This document shows positions 8,638 through 18,060 of a stretch of DNA of 64,000 bases, piece after piece. How positions within the stretch are numbered: position 1 is the stretch's first letter; every line of letters starts with the position of its first letter. Source of the stretch: Rhizobium gallicum bv. gallicum R602sp (GTDB taxonomy: Bacteria; Pseudomonadota; Alphaproteobacteria; Rhizobiales; Rhizobiaceae); contig NZ_CP006880.1 of NCBI RefSeq assembly GCF_000816845.1, forward strand, positions 248,001-312,000. The letters are read 5' to 3'. Both the position numbers and the translations under genes were made by a program. The notes under the pieces were generated by a model, which saw only the letters and a list, made by a program, of their open reading frames with translations, had not been told where the DNA came from and did no database searches.

Positions 8638-9666
8638 TCAGGGCGCGACGCGTACGATCAGCTTTCCGAAATTCTTCCCTTCCAGGAGGCCAAGGTAAGC
8701 CTCCGGAGCGTTTTCGAGTCCATCAACGATATCTTCCTTGTACTTGAGCCGTCCTTCGGAGATCCATGCTCCGGCTTGCTGATAGAAGTCGGGACGCTGC
8801 TCGGCAAATTCGCGCTGTATAAAGCCTCGGATGGAGAGACTTTTCCGCAGGATGGCGCGCATCACCACAGGAAGCTGATCACTTCCGCTCAAGACAGAGG
8901 ATTCTTCGTTGTAATGCGCGATGAGCCCGCAGACGGGTATGCGCGCGAAGTCGTTGAGCAATGGAAAAACCGCGCTCCAGACGTGGCCACCGACATTCTC
9001 GAAATAAATATCGATTCCGTTCGGACAAGCGGCTGCGAGTTGTGCCGGAAAATCGCTCGAATGATGGTCTATCGCGGCGTCGAAGCCGAGCTCTTGGCGT
9101 AAGTACTCACATTTCCTGGACCCGCCTGCGATCCCGACAACACGCGCACCGAAAATCTTTGCCATCTGCCCAACTGCCGAGCCAACCGCGCCGCTCGCTG
9201 CTGCGACCACAAGTGTTTCCCCGGCTTTGGGTTTGCCAATATTACGAAGGCCGGCATAGGCGGTGAAGCCGGGCATTCCAAGAATGCCGAGCGCTGTCGT
9301 GATCGGTGCGGTTCCCGGATCGAGCGTCCGCAAGCCTGAACCATCTGAAATCGCATAGCTCTGCCAGCCGGAATGCGAGAGGACGATTTCCCCCGCCTTA
9401 AACGCCGTGTTGCGGCTTTGTGCGACGCGCGCAACCGTGCCCCCTTCCATCACACCGCCGATTTCGACCGGCTTGGCATAGGACTTGGCATCGTCCATGC
9501 GACCCCGCATGTAGGGATCAAGGGAAAGATAAAGCGTCTGGAGAAGAACCTCGCCCTTGGCGAGGTCCCGAACCGTCTCCCGCTCGAGTCGGAAATTCGC
9601 AGCCACCGGCTTTCCGGATGGGCGCGAAGCAAGGACGATGCGGGTGGTAACGAGTTGACTGGCCAT
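8638..9666 (-). CDS. NADP-dependent oxidoreductase, zinc-free MDR family (CurA/leukotriene reductase-like)
   Basis: This 342-residue enzyme is a medium-chain reductase of the type that reduces the double bond of enones with NADPH. It has an N-terminal GroES-like domain (LYLSLDPYMRGRMDD) and a Rossmann domain with VVAAASGAVGSAVGQMAKIFGA. It lacks the zinc ligands of alcohol dehydrogenases, as expected for this branch. The start at 9666 gives the normal family length and has GGAG upstream; a longer frame to 9825 adds low-complexity sequence unlike the family. It lies 161 bases upstream of the sulfonate-type receptor gene on the same strand, with no obvious functional link. Confidence 0.9.
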   Translation of the reverse strand: MASQLVTTRIVLASRPSGKPVAANFRLERETVRDLAKGEVLLQTLYLSLDPYMRGRMDDAKSYAKPVEIGGVMEGGTVARVAQSRNTAFKAGEIVLSHSGWQSYAISDGSGLRTLDPGTAPITTALGILGMPGFTAYAGLRNIGKPKAGETLVVAAASGAVGSAVGQMAKIFGARVVGIAGGSRKCEYLRQELGFDAAIDHHSSDFPAQLAAACPNGIDIYFENVGGHVWSAVFPLLNDFARIPVCGLIAHYNEESSVLSGSDQLPVVMRAILRKSLSIRGFIQREFAEQRPDFYQQAGAWISEGRLKYKEDIVDGLENAPEAYLGLLEGKNFGKLIVRVAP

Positions 9667-9924
9667 GGGTGTTCTCCAATGAAAGAACGCAAGGGGCAAA
9701 ACACCACCATTTGGCGGCTTTTCCTTGGGTTCCGTTGTGTTTTGACCGGCGTTTTCGCCGATCGAGTAAATCTCTTCCTTCCGTGCGACAGGCATCTGCC
9801 GTTCGGTTCCTGAACCATTCTCCAATGCGTGACCTTGCCTGTGGCTTCGGTCACAAAGTGGCGTTCGGCTCCCGGTTTCCCATTCTCCTCAAGGAGCGCA
9901 GCCCAGACCTGCCGGGCTCGCTAA

Positions 9925-11090
9925 ACAATCATCGGGACAACCGGGATGTCGTCGACGCGCCTTCCATAGGGCTTTCGCGCCGCTGCTCGTAAGCGCGCTG
10001 GTCACGCAGGATCTGGAAGGCGATCGTCAAAAGCTTGCGCGCGATGGCAACGCGCGCCTTGTTTACTCCTCTGAACTTCAGATGCTCGTATTGGGCGCGA
10101 AGCTGCGCCTCGCTGGCAATGGCGGGTGTCACCGCCTCGACGAAAGCCCAGCGCAGCCACTTGTTGCCCTGCTTGATGATCTTGCCGTGGAAGGTCTTGC
10201 CGCCACTCGAACAGGTCGAGGGCACCAGCCCGGCATAGGCGGCAAGCTTCTTCGGGTTGCGAAACCGCGTTATGTCGTCGATCTCGGCGTCGATCAGCCG
10301 GGCGAAGAACTCGCCGATGCCGGGGATCGTCTTCAACAGCTTCACATTGGCATTGGCCTTGGTCATCGCCCGGATCGTCGCTTCCGACTGCTTGATCCGC
10401 ACGGTGATGTCGTCGATGAAGTCGAGGCCACGGTCGATCTGGATGCGGTCGATCTCTGAGACCCTGACCTGCGCCAGCTGGACGCGGCCGGCCTTGCCGA
10501 ACAGGTCGCCGAGCTTCTTCAACTGTGCCGTCTGCTCCGGATAGCGATCGAACGCCGTGACGATGCGGTTCTTGGTCATCGTCCGCAGCCGCACGTAAAA
10601 CATCCGCTCGCGCAGGGCGACACGCAGTTCGCGGGCCTTGTCGTTCGGCGCCCAGGCCTCCGGCACCAGGTCGGCCCGCAGCAGATGCGCCAGCACCGTC
10701 GCATCGATCTTGTCGGTCTTGATCTTGGCGTCGGCGATCGCCTTGACCTTCAACGGATGGGCGAGGACGACATCATCACAAATGTCGTCGAGCCAATCAT
10801 AGATCACCATCCAGTTGCGGGTCGCCTCGACGACCGCATGCGAGTTCTCGCGGTAGCGTTCGAGAAATCCGCCGAGCGACGGGCGATCGTTCTTCACCCG
10901 GCCGGAGCGTAGCGTCTTGCCGCTGCTGTCTTGGACCACCAGGTGGCTGTAGGATTTGTGGTAGTCGACGCCGATATGGTAATCATAAGAGGCAGTCATG
11001 CTTCCAACTCCCTTATTGAGATCTTCGAAACCCCAATAGGATAAGCCGAAAGGCTGGAAGTGTGACTGTCCCCCGATCATCGACTGCATC
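9925..11090 (-). mobile_element. IS110-family insertion sequence, ends approximate
   Basis: The element is defined by its intact transposase gene. Ends are not certain because IS110 elements lack classical terminal inverted repeats and usually make no target duplication. Short related sequences lie close to both sides of the gene: ATCATCGGGACAA near 9928 and, on the other strand, GATGATCGGGGGACAG near 11065-11080. They may mark subterminal sites. The true left end (upstream of the gene) could lie further out, up to about 11480, if the usual non-coding leader with its guide RNA is present. Confidence 0.6.
9929..10999 (-). CDS. IS110-family transposase
   Basis: This 356-residue protein is a complete DEDD recombinase of the IS110 family. 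The N-terminal RuvC-like domain shows GVDYHKS (first Asp), HAVVEATRN (Glu) and KTDKIDA (two Asp). The C-terminal Tnp_20 domain shows IPGIGEFFARLIDAEI, KKLAAYAGLVPS and the serine-containing STCSSGGKTF, the nucleophile region. The start at 10999 gives the usual N-terminus and has GGGAG upstream. No frameshift or early stop is seen, so the enzyme may be active. Confidence 0.95.
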   Translation of the reverse strand: MTASYDYHIGVDYHKSYSHLVVQDSSGKTLRSGRVKNDRPSLGGFLERYRENSHAVVEATRNWMVIYDWLDDICDDVVLAHPLKVKAIADAKIKTDKIDATVLAHLLRADLVPEAWAPNDKARELRVALRERMFYVRLRTMTKNRIVTAFDRYPEQTAQLKKLGDLFGKAGRVQLAQVRVSEIDRIQIDRGLDFIDDITVRIKQSEATIRAMTKANANVKLLKTIPGIGEFFARLIDAEIDDITRFRNPKKLAAYAGLVPSTCSSGGKTFHGKIIKQGNKWLRWAFVEAVTPAIASEAQLRAQYEHLKFRGVNKARVAIARKLLTIAFQILRDQRAYEQRRESPMEGASTTSRLSR

Positions 11091-11488
11091 TCAGTGATCC
11101 GTTCTCTCAGCGGGCGCGGACTCTTTCATGCCACCTCCTCTTCGGATTTTTCCGTGGTGTATCAGGAATTTGCTCCAAGCAAACTGCACGCCGTCTAGGC
11201 CCTACCGCCCCTTGTCGCCACACCATGGGCGCATTTTGAATGGCCGAAATGGATCATGTTGGTGCTGGGATAGCGGCCTTCTAAACCATTTCATACAGAT
11301 CGTGCTTTCAGTCGAAGCCGGCTATCCGGGACGATTTCCCCGGTAGGATCCTTTGTTGCCTGGGAAAATGCTCGGCGGAGCCTCTTCAGTGATCTGAAAT
11401 CATTGATTTCTCATTGGCTTAGGGAATGCTTTAACTGCCCAACCGTGGAGTATGCGGTTCAATTCCTTTCAAGAGCGGTGGTTCGCAG
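11000..11488. other. Non-coding stretch between IS110 transposase and monooxygenase gene
   Basis: No convincing gene was found in these 489 bases on either strand. The part next to the transposase start probably includes the IS leader, with small hairpins such as CCAGCCTTTCGGCTTATCC on the transposase strand. The remainder holds the region downstream of the monooxygenase gene. It is the place to look for an IS110 bridge RNA. Confidence 0.5.
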
Positions 11489-12793
11489 CTAGACTGAAAG
11501 CAAAGCAGGCCTGACAAGTCCGAGGTGGTCACGTAGCGTCGAGCCACTGTATTCGGTGCGGAACAGACCACGTTCCTGCAGGATCGGCACCACCAGCTGT
11601 GTAAAGTCCTCCAGCCCCTCCGGGAAGAAGGGCGGCATGACGTTGAAGCCGTCGGCGGCGCGGCCTTCAAACCACTGCTGCATGCGGTCGGCAATCTCCA
11701 CCGGCGTGCCGAGCACGATGTGGTGGCCACGACCGGCGGCAACGCGCAAGGCCAGCTGGCGGATGGTCAGGTTCTCGCGCCGGGCAAGCGTCGTCAAGAG
11801 TTCGGCGCGGCTGCGCAGCTGGTCGGAGATCGGCAGGTCCGGCAACGGGCCATCGGCATCGCAATCGGCGAGACTGTGGCCAATACGTTCTTCGAGCAGC
11901 GGCATGGCGTTCTTGAGATCCGTCCATTGGTCGAGTTCGGCCAACTTGTCCTTAGCTTCCTTCGCCGTACGGCCGATCACTGGTAGGAAGCCCGGCATGA
12001 CAGCGACGTCGTCCGCCTGCCGCCCGAAACGCGCGACGCGTTTCTTGAGGCTCTTGTAGAAGGCCTGTGCTTCTTCGAGGTTCTGCTGCGCGGTGAAGAC
12101 GACGTCAGCTGTTCGCGCGGCGAGGTCCTGGCCAGGCCCGGAGGAACCCGCCTGGATCAGGATTGGATGGCCCTGCGGCGAACGCGGGATGTTGAGCGGT
12201 CCCTTGACCGAGAAATACTTGCCCTTGTGTTCAAGCACGTGGACTTTGCTCGGATCGGCATAGACGCCGCTCTCCTTGTCCTTGACGAAGGCATCGTCGT
12301 CCCAACTGTCCCACAGCCCGCGCACCACGTCGACGAACTCTTCCGCCACCGCATAGCGCTCGTCATGCTCTGGATGCGCCTTCGAAAAATTGTTGGCGGT
12401 GCGGGCATAGGATGTCGTGACGATGTTCCAGCCGGCGCGGCCCTGGCTCAGGTGGTCGATCGAAGAGAAAGCGCGGGCGGTATGATAGGGCTCGCCATAG
12501 GTCGTCGATGATGTCGCCGCCAGTCCGATCTTGTCGGTCACCAGCGCCAGCGCCGATAGCAGCGTCAGCGGCTCGAAGCGAGCGATTGTCGAGGGATGTG
12601 CGTCGACGCCGCTGGTCAGGCCGTCGGCAAGAAAGACCATGTCGAACTTCGCCTTTTCGGCGATCTGCGAGACGCGCCGCAGGAGGTCGAAATTCTCGCT
12701 GCCTGCCTCGGCATGCGGATGCCGCCAGCCGGATACGTGATGACCGGCGCCCTGCAGGAACAGGCCCAAGTGGATTCTTCTCTCGACGCTCAT
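11489..12793 (-). CDS. LLM-class flavin-dependent monooxygenase (NtaA/SnaA/DszA family)
   Basis: This 434-residue protein matches the FMN-dependent monooxygenases that use reduced flavin from a partner reductase to oxidise N- or S-containing compounds such as nitrilotriacetate or dibenzothiophene sulfone. Family segments are VFLADGL near residue 54, HLSQGRAGWNIVTTSY, the AGSSGPGQDLAARTADVVF segment and a C-terminal GFNVMPPFFPEGLEDF. Length is typical. It is the last gene of a six-gene minus-strand operon starting at 17356, 25 bases after the MmgE/PrpD gene. No flavin reductase gene is adjacent, so reduced FMN would come from elsewhere in the genome. Confidence 0.92.
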   Translation of the reverse strand: MSVERRIHLGLFLQGAGHHVSGWRHPHAEAGSENFDLLRRVSQIAEKAKFDMVFLADGLTSGVDAHPSTIARFEPLTLLSALALVTDKIGLAATSSTTYGEPYHTARAFSSIDHLSQGRAGWNIVTTSYARTANNFSKAHPEHDERYAVAEEFVDVVRGLWDSWDDDAFVKDKESGVYADPSKVHVLEHKGKYFSVKGPLNIPRSPQGHPILIQAGSSGPGQDLAARTADVVFTAQQNLEEAQAFYKSLKKRVARFGRQADDVAVMPGFLPVIGRTAKEAKDKLAELDQWTDLKNAMPLLEERIGHSLADCDADGPLPDLPISDQLRSRAELLTTLARRENLTIRQLALRVAAGRGHHIVLGTPVEIADRMQQWFEGRAADGFNVMPPFFPEGLEDFTQLVVPILQERGLFRTEYSGSTLRDHLGLVRPALLSV

Positions 12794-12818
12794 GGCAAAG
12801 TCTTTCGTCGGTTGGTTT

Positions 12819-14165
12819 TCAGACGGGGTCCTGGTTGAGCAGTGCCAGCAGCCGGTTCAGATCGGCGGTGCTGCTCATCGTGCGGACCAGCGAGGGAATC
12901 TCGGCGAAGGCCGGGCTGCCGGCGGTCGCGTCGCGGAACTTTGTCGTCGGATCGGCCACGCCCGGCAGGCCGTCGAAACGGCGGGTGAGCGTGCTACCGT
13001 CGCGGAGCGCAATATCGAGGATCACGAACCGCGTCGTCGGATCGCTGGACATGCGCGGCGCGGTCTCGTCATGGCAACGGCGGGCGCGACCGGCCAGCGC
13101 CATCAGGTGCGGCTGCACCGGCCGATCGCTGAAATGGTCGAGCCGCAGGGCACCGTCGATCAGCGCCGCGGAGAACACGTATTCCGGGCTGAAGCGAGCC
13201 TCGATGCCGTTTGTCGGCTTGCTTACCACCAGCGCAGCATCGGCGCCAGGTGGATAGGTGAAGGTGATGCTTTCGATCGCGTTCGCCGCAAGCCCTTCGC
13301 GATGCAGATCGATGCCGAGCGAGGCGACGGGATGGCTCGCGGTGCAGCAGGGATAGGCTTTCAGGGTCAATCCCGGCGCCACGATCTGCCAAGGGGTCCC
13401 CCAGTTCTCGGTCACGGCGGCGGGGCGCTCGGCACCGAAGGCATAGGCCGAGTGGAAACCGACCGGATTGTCGAGGAAATTCGGCGCGCCGCCGAAAGCC
13501 GCCGCCGCCAAGCGTGCCGACAGCAGGCCCGACCGCGCCGCCATGCCGGCATGATAGGGTTTCGCATCAAAACCGAACTGCAGCCGCAGCCCGGAGGACT
13601 GCGTCGCAGCGAGGCCGAGCGCGATGGCGGCTTCCTGCGCCGAGGCCCGCGTCAAATGCGCGATCGCCGCTGCGGCGCCAACCGTGCCGAGCGTCGCCGT
13701 GGCATGAAAGCCGTTTTCATAGTGTTTGGAGCCGACAGACAGGCCGAGCCGAGCCATGGCCTCGAGCCCGACTACATATGAGGCGACCAGTTCATCGGCG
13801 GTCAATATCCGCTCGGCAGCGAGCGCCAGCAGCGCGGGGATGATCACCGTGGTCGGATGGCCGCGCACGCTGGCATGCACGTCGTCATAGTCTAGAACAT
13901 GGCCGGCATACCCGTTGACGATGGCGGCAACCAGCGGATCGGTGCGGCGCTTGGCTCCGACCAGGATTGCTTCGCCCGGCAGATTGGCGCCGACGGCGTC
14001 GGCCAGGACAGCAGTGGTGCGATCGGCAGCGCCAGCGATCGTGCAAGCGAGGAAATCGACGATCGCCGTGCGTGCCGCTTCCATTGCGGCGGCATCGGTC
14101 GTCGGGTCCGAGGCGACGATCGCCTCGGCGAATGCATGGGTCAGCGGTGCGGATGTCGTGGTCAT
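12819..14165 (-). CDS. MmgE/PrpD family protein
   Basis: This 448-residue protein belongs to the family of 2-methylcitrate dehydratase and related enzymes that act on small carboxylic acids. Typical segments are FLACTIAGAADRTTAVLADA near the N-terminus, VNGYAGHVLDYDDVH, HPTTVIIPALLALAAE, and KAYPCCTASHPVASLGID in the C-terminal part. Many PrpD-like proteins in rhizobial catabolic operons have unknown substrates, including some acting on cis-aconitate or iminodisuccinate-like acids. Its place between an amino-acid-type importer and an LLM monooxygenase points to a role in breaking down an imported amino-carboxylate rather than to the methylcitrate cycle; no prpB or prpC is present. Confidence 0.9.
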   Translation of the reverse strand: MTTTSAPLTHAFAEAIVASDPTTDAAAMEAARTAIVDFLACTIAGAADRTTAVLADAVGANLPGEAILVGAKRRTDPLVAAIVNGYAGHVLDYDDVHASVRGHPTTVIIPALLALAAERILTADELVASYVVGLEAMARLGLSVGSKHYENGFHATATLGTVGAAAAIAHLTRASAQEAAIALGLAATQSSGLRLQFGFDAKPYHAGMAARSGLLSARLAAAAFGGAPNFLDNPVGFHSAYAFGAERPAAVTENWGTPWQIVAPGLTLKAYPCCTASHPVASLGIDLHREGLAANAIESITFTYPPGADAALVVSKPTNGIEARFSPEYVFSAALIDGALRLDHFSDRPVQPHLMALAGRARRCHDETAPRMSSDPTTRFVILDIALRDGSTLTRRFDGLPGVADPTTKFRDATAGSPAFAEIPSLVRTMSSTADLNRLLALLNQDPV

Positions 14166-14174
14166 GGAGAAATC

Positions 14175-14960
14175 CTAGATGCCTTCGCCGCCGCGCACCG
14201 CGCCGCGCCCGGAAAGCCCACTGACGAACTGGCGCACACGGGGATTGTCTGCGCTGTGGAAGATTTGCTCGGGCGGGCCCTGGTCGATGATGCGACCGTT
14301 CTCGGTAAAGACGACGGTGTCGCTGATCTCCTCGGCAAAGCGCATTTCATGCGTCACGAGAATGCTGGTCATGCCGTCGCGAATGAGATCGCGGATCACC
14401 CACAATACTTCGCCGACAGTCTCCGGGTCGAGCGCCGATGTCACCTCGTCGAACAGGACGAGTTCCGGTTTCATTGCCAGAGCCCGAGCAATCGCCACGC
14501 GCTGCTGCTGGCCGCCGGAGAGCTGGCCTGGATAGGCACCGGCCTTTTCGTCAAGCCGCACCTTGTCCAGCAGTTCGCGGGCGAGCTTTTCCGCCTCGCG
14601 CCTGTCGGTGCCAAGAATGCGGGTCGGCGCCAGCACGATATTGTCGAGGACGGTCAAGTGCGGAAACAGATTGTATTGCTGGAAGACGATGCCGACGCGC
14701 TTGCGCAGCGCGATGCGCTCGCTCTCACTGGTCAGCTGGTCGACGCGGGTGCGGTTGACAGTGATGCGGCCGCTCTGCGGCTGCACGAGTGCGTTGATGC
14801 AGCGCAGGATGGTCGATTTGCCAGAGCCGGACGGACCGATGATGGAGACCGCATCGCCCTTGCGGACGGTCAGGTCGATGCCCTTCAGCACCTCTGTCTG
14901 GCCGAAGGACAAATGCACGTCCTCCAGTCGGACGATCGCGGTGTCGGCGGATGTGTTCAT
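14175..14960 (-). CDS. Amino acid ABC transporter ATP-binding protein (polar amino acid type)
   Basis: This 261-residue protein is a single-domain ATPase of the GlnQ/HisP group. It shows Walker A GPSGSGKST, the Q-loop segment IVFQQYNLFPHLTVLDNI, the signature LSGGQQQRVAIARAL, Walker B LVLFDEVTSALDPE and the H-loop VTHEMRFAEE. It would work with the two permeases at 14973 and 15752 and the receptor at 16520. The gaps to its neighbours are short (12 bases upstream, 9 downstream), so it is co-transcribed. Note that the Walker B carries DEV instead of DEP, which is common in this subgroup. Confidence 0.94.
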   Translation of the reverse strand: MNTSADTAIVRLEDVHLSFGQTEVLKGIDLTVRKGDAVSIIGPSGSGKSTILRCINALVQPQSGRITVNRTRVDQLTSESERIALRKRVGIVFQQYNLFPHLTVLDNIVLAPTRILGTDRREAEKLARELLDKVRLDEKAGAYPGQLSGGQQQRVAIARALAMKPELVLFDEVTSALDPETVGEVLWVIRDLIRDGMTSILVTHEMRFAEEISDTVVFTENGRIIDQGPPEQIFHSADNPRVRQFVSGLSGRGAVRGGEGI

Positions 14961-14972
14961 CGTCTCAATTCC

Positions 14973-15755
14973 TCAGTCCGCGTTGAAGCGACGTTCCAGG
15001 CGTCGAGTTAGGCGAGCGATCGGGTAGCAAAGCGTGAAGAAGGCGGCCATCACGACGATATAGGCGATGACTGTGAAATCGAGCCGGCGCACTGCGGTGC
15101 TGGCATCGGTCGCCGCATGCAGGAGTTCGTGCACGCCAACCAGCGAGGCGAGCGCCGTGCCCATGGTGATCGAGGCGGCCACGTTCATCCAGGGCGGCAG
15201 CGAACGGCGCAGGCATTGCGGCAGAATGATCCAGCGCAGCGCTTGCTTGCGCGAGAAGCCAAGGCCCTTGGCCGCTTCCCACTGGGTGGTCGGGATGGAG
15301 AGGATAGCGCCGCGGGTGATCTCGGCGACATAGGCGCTGGCCGGAACGGCAAGGCCGATTACCGCCTTCACCCAGTCGGGGAAGGGTAAGTAGTTGCCGA
15401 AGATGACGATCTCGAACGGGAAAATGTAGGTCGCCGCGAAGATCAGCACGAGATGCGGCGCGTTGCGGAACACCTGGACGTAGGCGACGACCGGATAGCG
15501 CACCAGCCGAAAAGGCACCAGTTCGAGAATGCCTAATACAGTGCCGACCAGCGTACCAAGCGCCATCGCGCATACTGCGATGAGGATGTTCATCGCGAAG
15601 CCCGAGGCGAGATAGGGAAGCCACTCCACCAGCTCGCGGCCGAGCGTCAGGTCGATGAGCGACCAGACGAGGATCACGAGCGGCAGCGCTATGAAGCCGA
15701 TGTTGCGCAGAGGATGGCTGCCCCTGGACAATTCAAGAAGTATTGCGGTCGTCAC
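14973..15755 (-). CDS. Amino acid ABC transporter permease
   Basis: Started at the GTG of a GTGA overlap with the upstream permease gene (15752-15755), the protein has 260 residues and begins VTTAILLELSRG. A longer frame to 15884 would run antiparallel to family expectations through the other permease gene and is not supported. It has about five membrane helices and the EAA-like loop VPASAYVAEITRGAILSIPTTQWEAAKGLG (shown in part), the docking site for the ATPase. It pairs with the permease at 15752 as a heterodimeric channel. Confidence 0.9.
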   Translation of the reverse strand: MTTAILLELSRGSHPLRNIGFIALPLVILVWSLIDLTLGRELVEWLPYLASGFAMNILIAVCAMALGTLVGTVLGILELVPFRLVRYPVVAYVQVFRNAPHLVLIFAATYIFPFEIVIFGNYLPFPDWVKAVIGLAVPASAYVAEITRGAILSIPTTQWEAAKGLGFSRKQALRWIILPQCLRRSLPPWMNVAASITMGTALASLVGVHELLHAATDASTAVRRLDFTVIAYIVVMAAFFTLCYPIARLTRRLERRFNAD

Positions 15756-16498
15756 AAGCCATACCCCGGAACAGCGAGTTTGCGCTCCACCCACAGGCCG
15801 AGCCGTGCTACGACCAGATTGATCAGGCTGAAGAAGGCGAGGATGACGATCATCAGTTCGACGACGTTGTCGCGCTGCGTCCACACCATGATCGAGGCAT
15901 AGGTGATCTCGCTCACGGCAATCGCATTCCCCACGGTCGTCAGTTTCACGAGATTGATCAGGTTGTTGACGATCGCCGGCAAAGAAGCCCGCAACGCCAG
16001 CGGCACTTCGACATATCGTAGGATCTGCAGTTGGCTGAAGCCCATGCCACGCGCCGCTTCTACGGTTGAGGCCGGCACCGCCTCGATGCCGGCTCGGATT
16101 GCCTCCGCGTGCAGGGCAGCGATATGCAGGCCGACCACCGCGACGACCCAGAAAAAAGGAGTCAGCGGATTATTCTGCGCCCCGCCCAACAGATTGGAGA
16201 CGACCGTATTGAGCACCAGGAAGCTGAACATCAGCTGCACCAGCGTCGGCGTGTTGCGGGTAGCCTCCACGAAGGCCCTCGCCGGCGCCGAAAGCCAGAG
16301 TTTCCCGGATGTCAGGCAAGCAGCAAACAGCAGGCCGAAAAACAGGCTGACCGGGATAAGCAGGACGACCAGATAGAGCGTGGTGGTGAAGCCATCGCGC
16401 CAGATCTGCACCTCGTATCCCGTCGCGAGGAATTCGTAATTCAGGCCGAGCCTGCCCGTCAGACTAATGAACAGGTCGGTGAGATTGATTTCCTGCAT
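15752..16498 (-). CDS. Amino acid ABC transporter permease
   Basis: This 248-residue HisM/GlnP-type inner-membrane protein has about five helices. The loop AIRAGIEAVPASTVEAARG carries the conserved EAA motif. The N-terminal region contains FVEATRNTPTLVQLMF, a hallmark of polar amino acid permeases. It follows the receptor gene by 21 bases and overlaps the second permease gene by four. Both permeases, the ATPase and the receptor together form a full importer. Confidence 0.93.
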   Translation of the reverse strand: MQEINLTDLFISLTGRLGLNYEFLATGYEVQIWRDGFTTTLYLVVLLIPVSLFFGLLFAACLTSGKLWLSAPARAFVEATRNTPTLVQLMFSFLVLNTVVSNLLGGAQNNPLTPFFWVVAVVGLHIAALHAEAIRAGIEAVPASTVEAARGMGFSQLQILRYVEVPLALRASLPAIVNNLINLVKLTTVGNAIAVSEITYASIMVWTQRDNVVELMIVILAFFSLINLVVARLGLWVERKLAVPGYGL

Positions 16499-16519
16499 GT
16501 GCTCTGCCGATGCCGCCGC

Positions 16520-17356
16520 TTACTTGCTGGCGGAAAGCGTCTTGTTTTCCTGCTGCAGGTACTCGGTGTTTAAAAGCCGGTTTGCCTTGGCGAATTCCAG
16601 CAGCTTTCCAGACGTGTGCAGCTTCTTGACGCCAGCATCCAGGGCAGCCTGCGTATCCTTCTCGCCCTTGCGCAACCAGATCACCGAATCCGATGGGATC
16701 AACTCGGTGGGGAAGGGAATGGCATAGTCCTTCCATTCTTCCGATCGATCCTGTAGCAGGAGGCCGACTGTCGCGCCGACATGCACGGCCGCAACGCAAT
16801 TGCCGCCCTGAAGAGCGAGCAGCGATTCCGGCTGGCTCGGAAGCGCCTTAACAACTGCGCCATATTCTTCCATCAGAGGCTGCGTATAGTTGGAGCCCTG
16901 CGACACGCAGACCGGCTTGCCCTTCAGGTCGGCCCAGTCCTGCAGGCCGCTGTCCTTGCGCACCACAGCCGCGCCACCACTGCGGTCATAAGGCGTCGGC
17001 ACGTAGTCGAGAATCTTGGCGCGGTCCTCGGTGTACTGCATGTTGGCGATCAGGATGTCGACCTTGCCTTGCTGCAGGAACTGCACGCGGTTCGGCGGCG
17101 TCACCGTCACCGTCTCGAGTTTGACGCCGAGGTCATGGGCAAGCGCCTGGGCGATGTCGAGGTTGAAACCTTTCTGCGCCTGCGTCTTCGGGTCAATATA
17201 GCCGAACGGCGCGCCGGACAGGATCACGCCGACAGTCAGCGTGCCGCGTCCTTTGATCCGGTCGAGCGTCGCATCTGCGGACGCCTGGGTCGACGTTAGT
17301 GCGGAGATTGAAAGAGCAAGTCCGAAGAATAATTTGATGAATTTGGTGGACGACAT
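16520..17356 (-). CDS. Amino acid ABC transporter substrate-binding protein
   Basis: This 278-residue exported receptor (SBP family 3) has a signal peptide ending near TQASA. The body shows GRGTLTVGVILSGAPFGYID, the domain-crossing segment VDILIANMQYTEDRAKILDYV and GKPVCVSQGSNYTQPLMEEYG. An AAAGGAG ribosome site precedes the ATG. As first gene of the operon it defines the promoter side, upstream of 17356. The ligand is probably an amino acid or amino-carboxylate; the enzymes at 12819 and 11489 suggest an unusual one. Confidence 0.93.
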   Translation of the reverse strand: MSSTKFIKLFFGLALSISALTSTQASADATLDRIKGRGTLTVGVILSGAPFGYIDPKTQAQKGFNLDIAQALAHDLGVKLETVTVTPPNRVQFLQQGKVDILIANMQYTEDRAKILDYVPTPYDRSGGAAVVRKDSGLQDWADLKGKPVCVSQGSNYTQPLMEEYGAVVKALPSQPESLLALQGGNCVAAVHVGATVGLLLQDRSEEWKDYAIPFPTELIPSDSVIWLRKGEKDTQAALDAGVKKLHTSGKLLEFAKANRLLNTEYLQQENKTLSASK

Positions 17357-18060
17357 TCCCGGCTCCTTTGTTCGACCAAGAACCTAGTGGAGCCTCTCGG
17401 TTGCCACGAGCAAACGCATCCTCTCTGCCAGGTGAGAACGAAACTGTTATCCTGTAATATGCTAAATCCATAGAAAATATGCTGCAGCAGGTTGGTGTTG
17501 ATCTTACAACAGATCGGGATGCCTGCGAGATCCTATCTCAGATGATTGCAAGTTCCGCACCGCGCTTATCCGTCTACGGGCGGGATCGATGGGATTGTCT
17601 TTATGCAGTCAATGGTGTGCGATCCATGCGAACAGATTATCGCTCACGCCGAAAACGAGGTTTGTGGTCCTGTCGGCGGCTGTTGACCCGCTTCACCTCC
17701 AAGTGGTTCGTCGCCTGATCCCCATGGCAGAGCACCGCGTTCTTCTCGCGGCCAAGGCGGTCCGTGTAACCACCGCGAGCGGCAGTTCGGAGTGGGGATG
17801 ATGGCGGCTACTGTCGAGGGTCGTCGAACCGGACAAGCTCGATATGACTGACGCCGAGCGCCTGGGCAAGTTCATAGGGCGTCGCAACGATATCGCCGCG
17901 TTGACGATATCAAAGTCGACCTGCATGCTCCTGTCGAAGGCGACGTCGCGCCGGAAATGGTCGGTTTCGCGTCTTCTTTCGTTATAGTACGACCAAGACG
18001 ATCAGTATCTTCGCTAGGGTAAATGAACGCACCGCGAAGCAAGGCGATAGCAGGAACAGT
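17357..18060. other. Gene-poor stretch with possible coding debris
   Basis: About 700 bases without a convincing intact gene. The right end must contain the promoter of the amino acid ABC operon (minus strand, AT-rich around 17440-17480). On the minus strand at 17808-17909 a 33-residue open piece ending FDDPRQ looks protein-like (ELAQALGVSHIELVRF) but has an in-frame stop just before it, so it may be the tail of a decayed gene. No family could be assigned. Confidence 0.4.
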
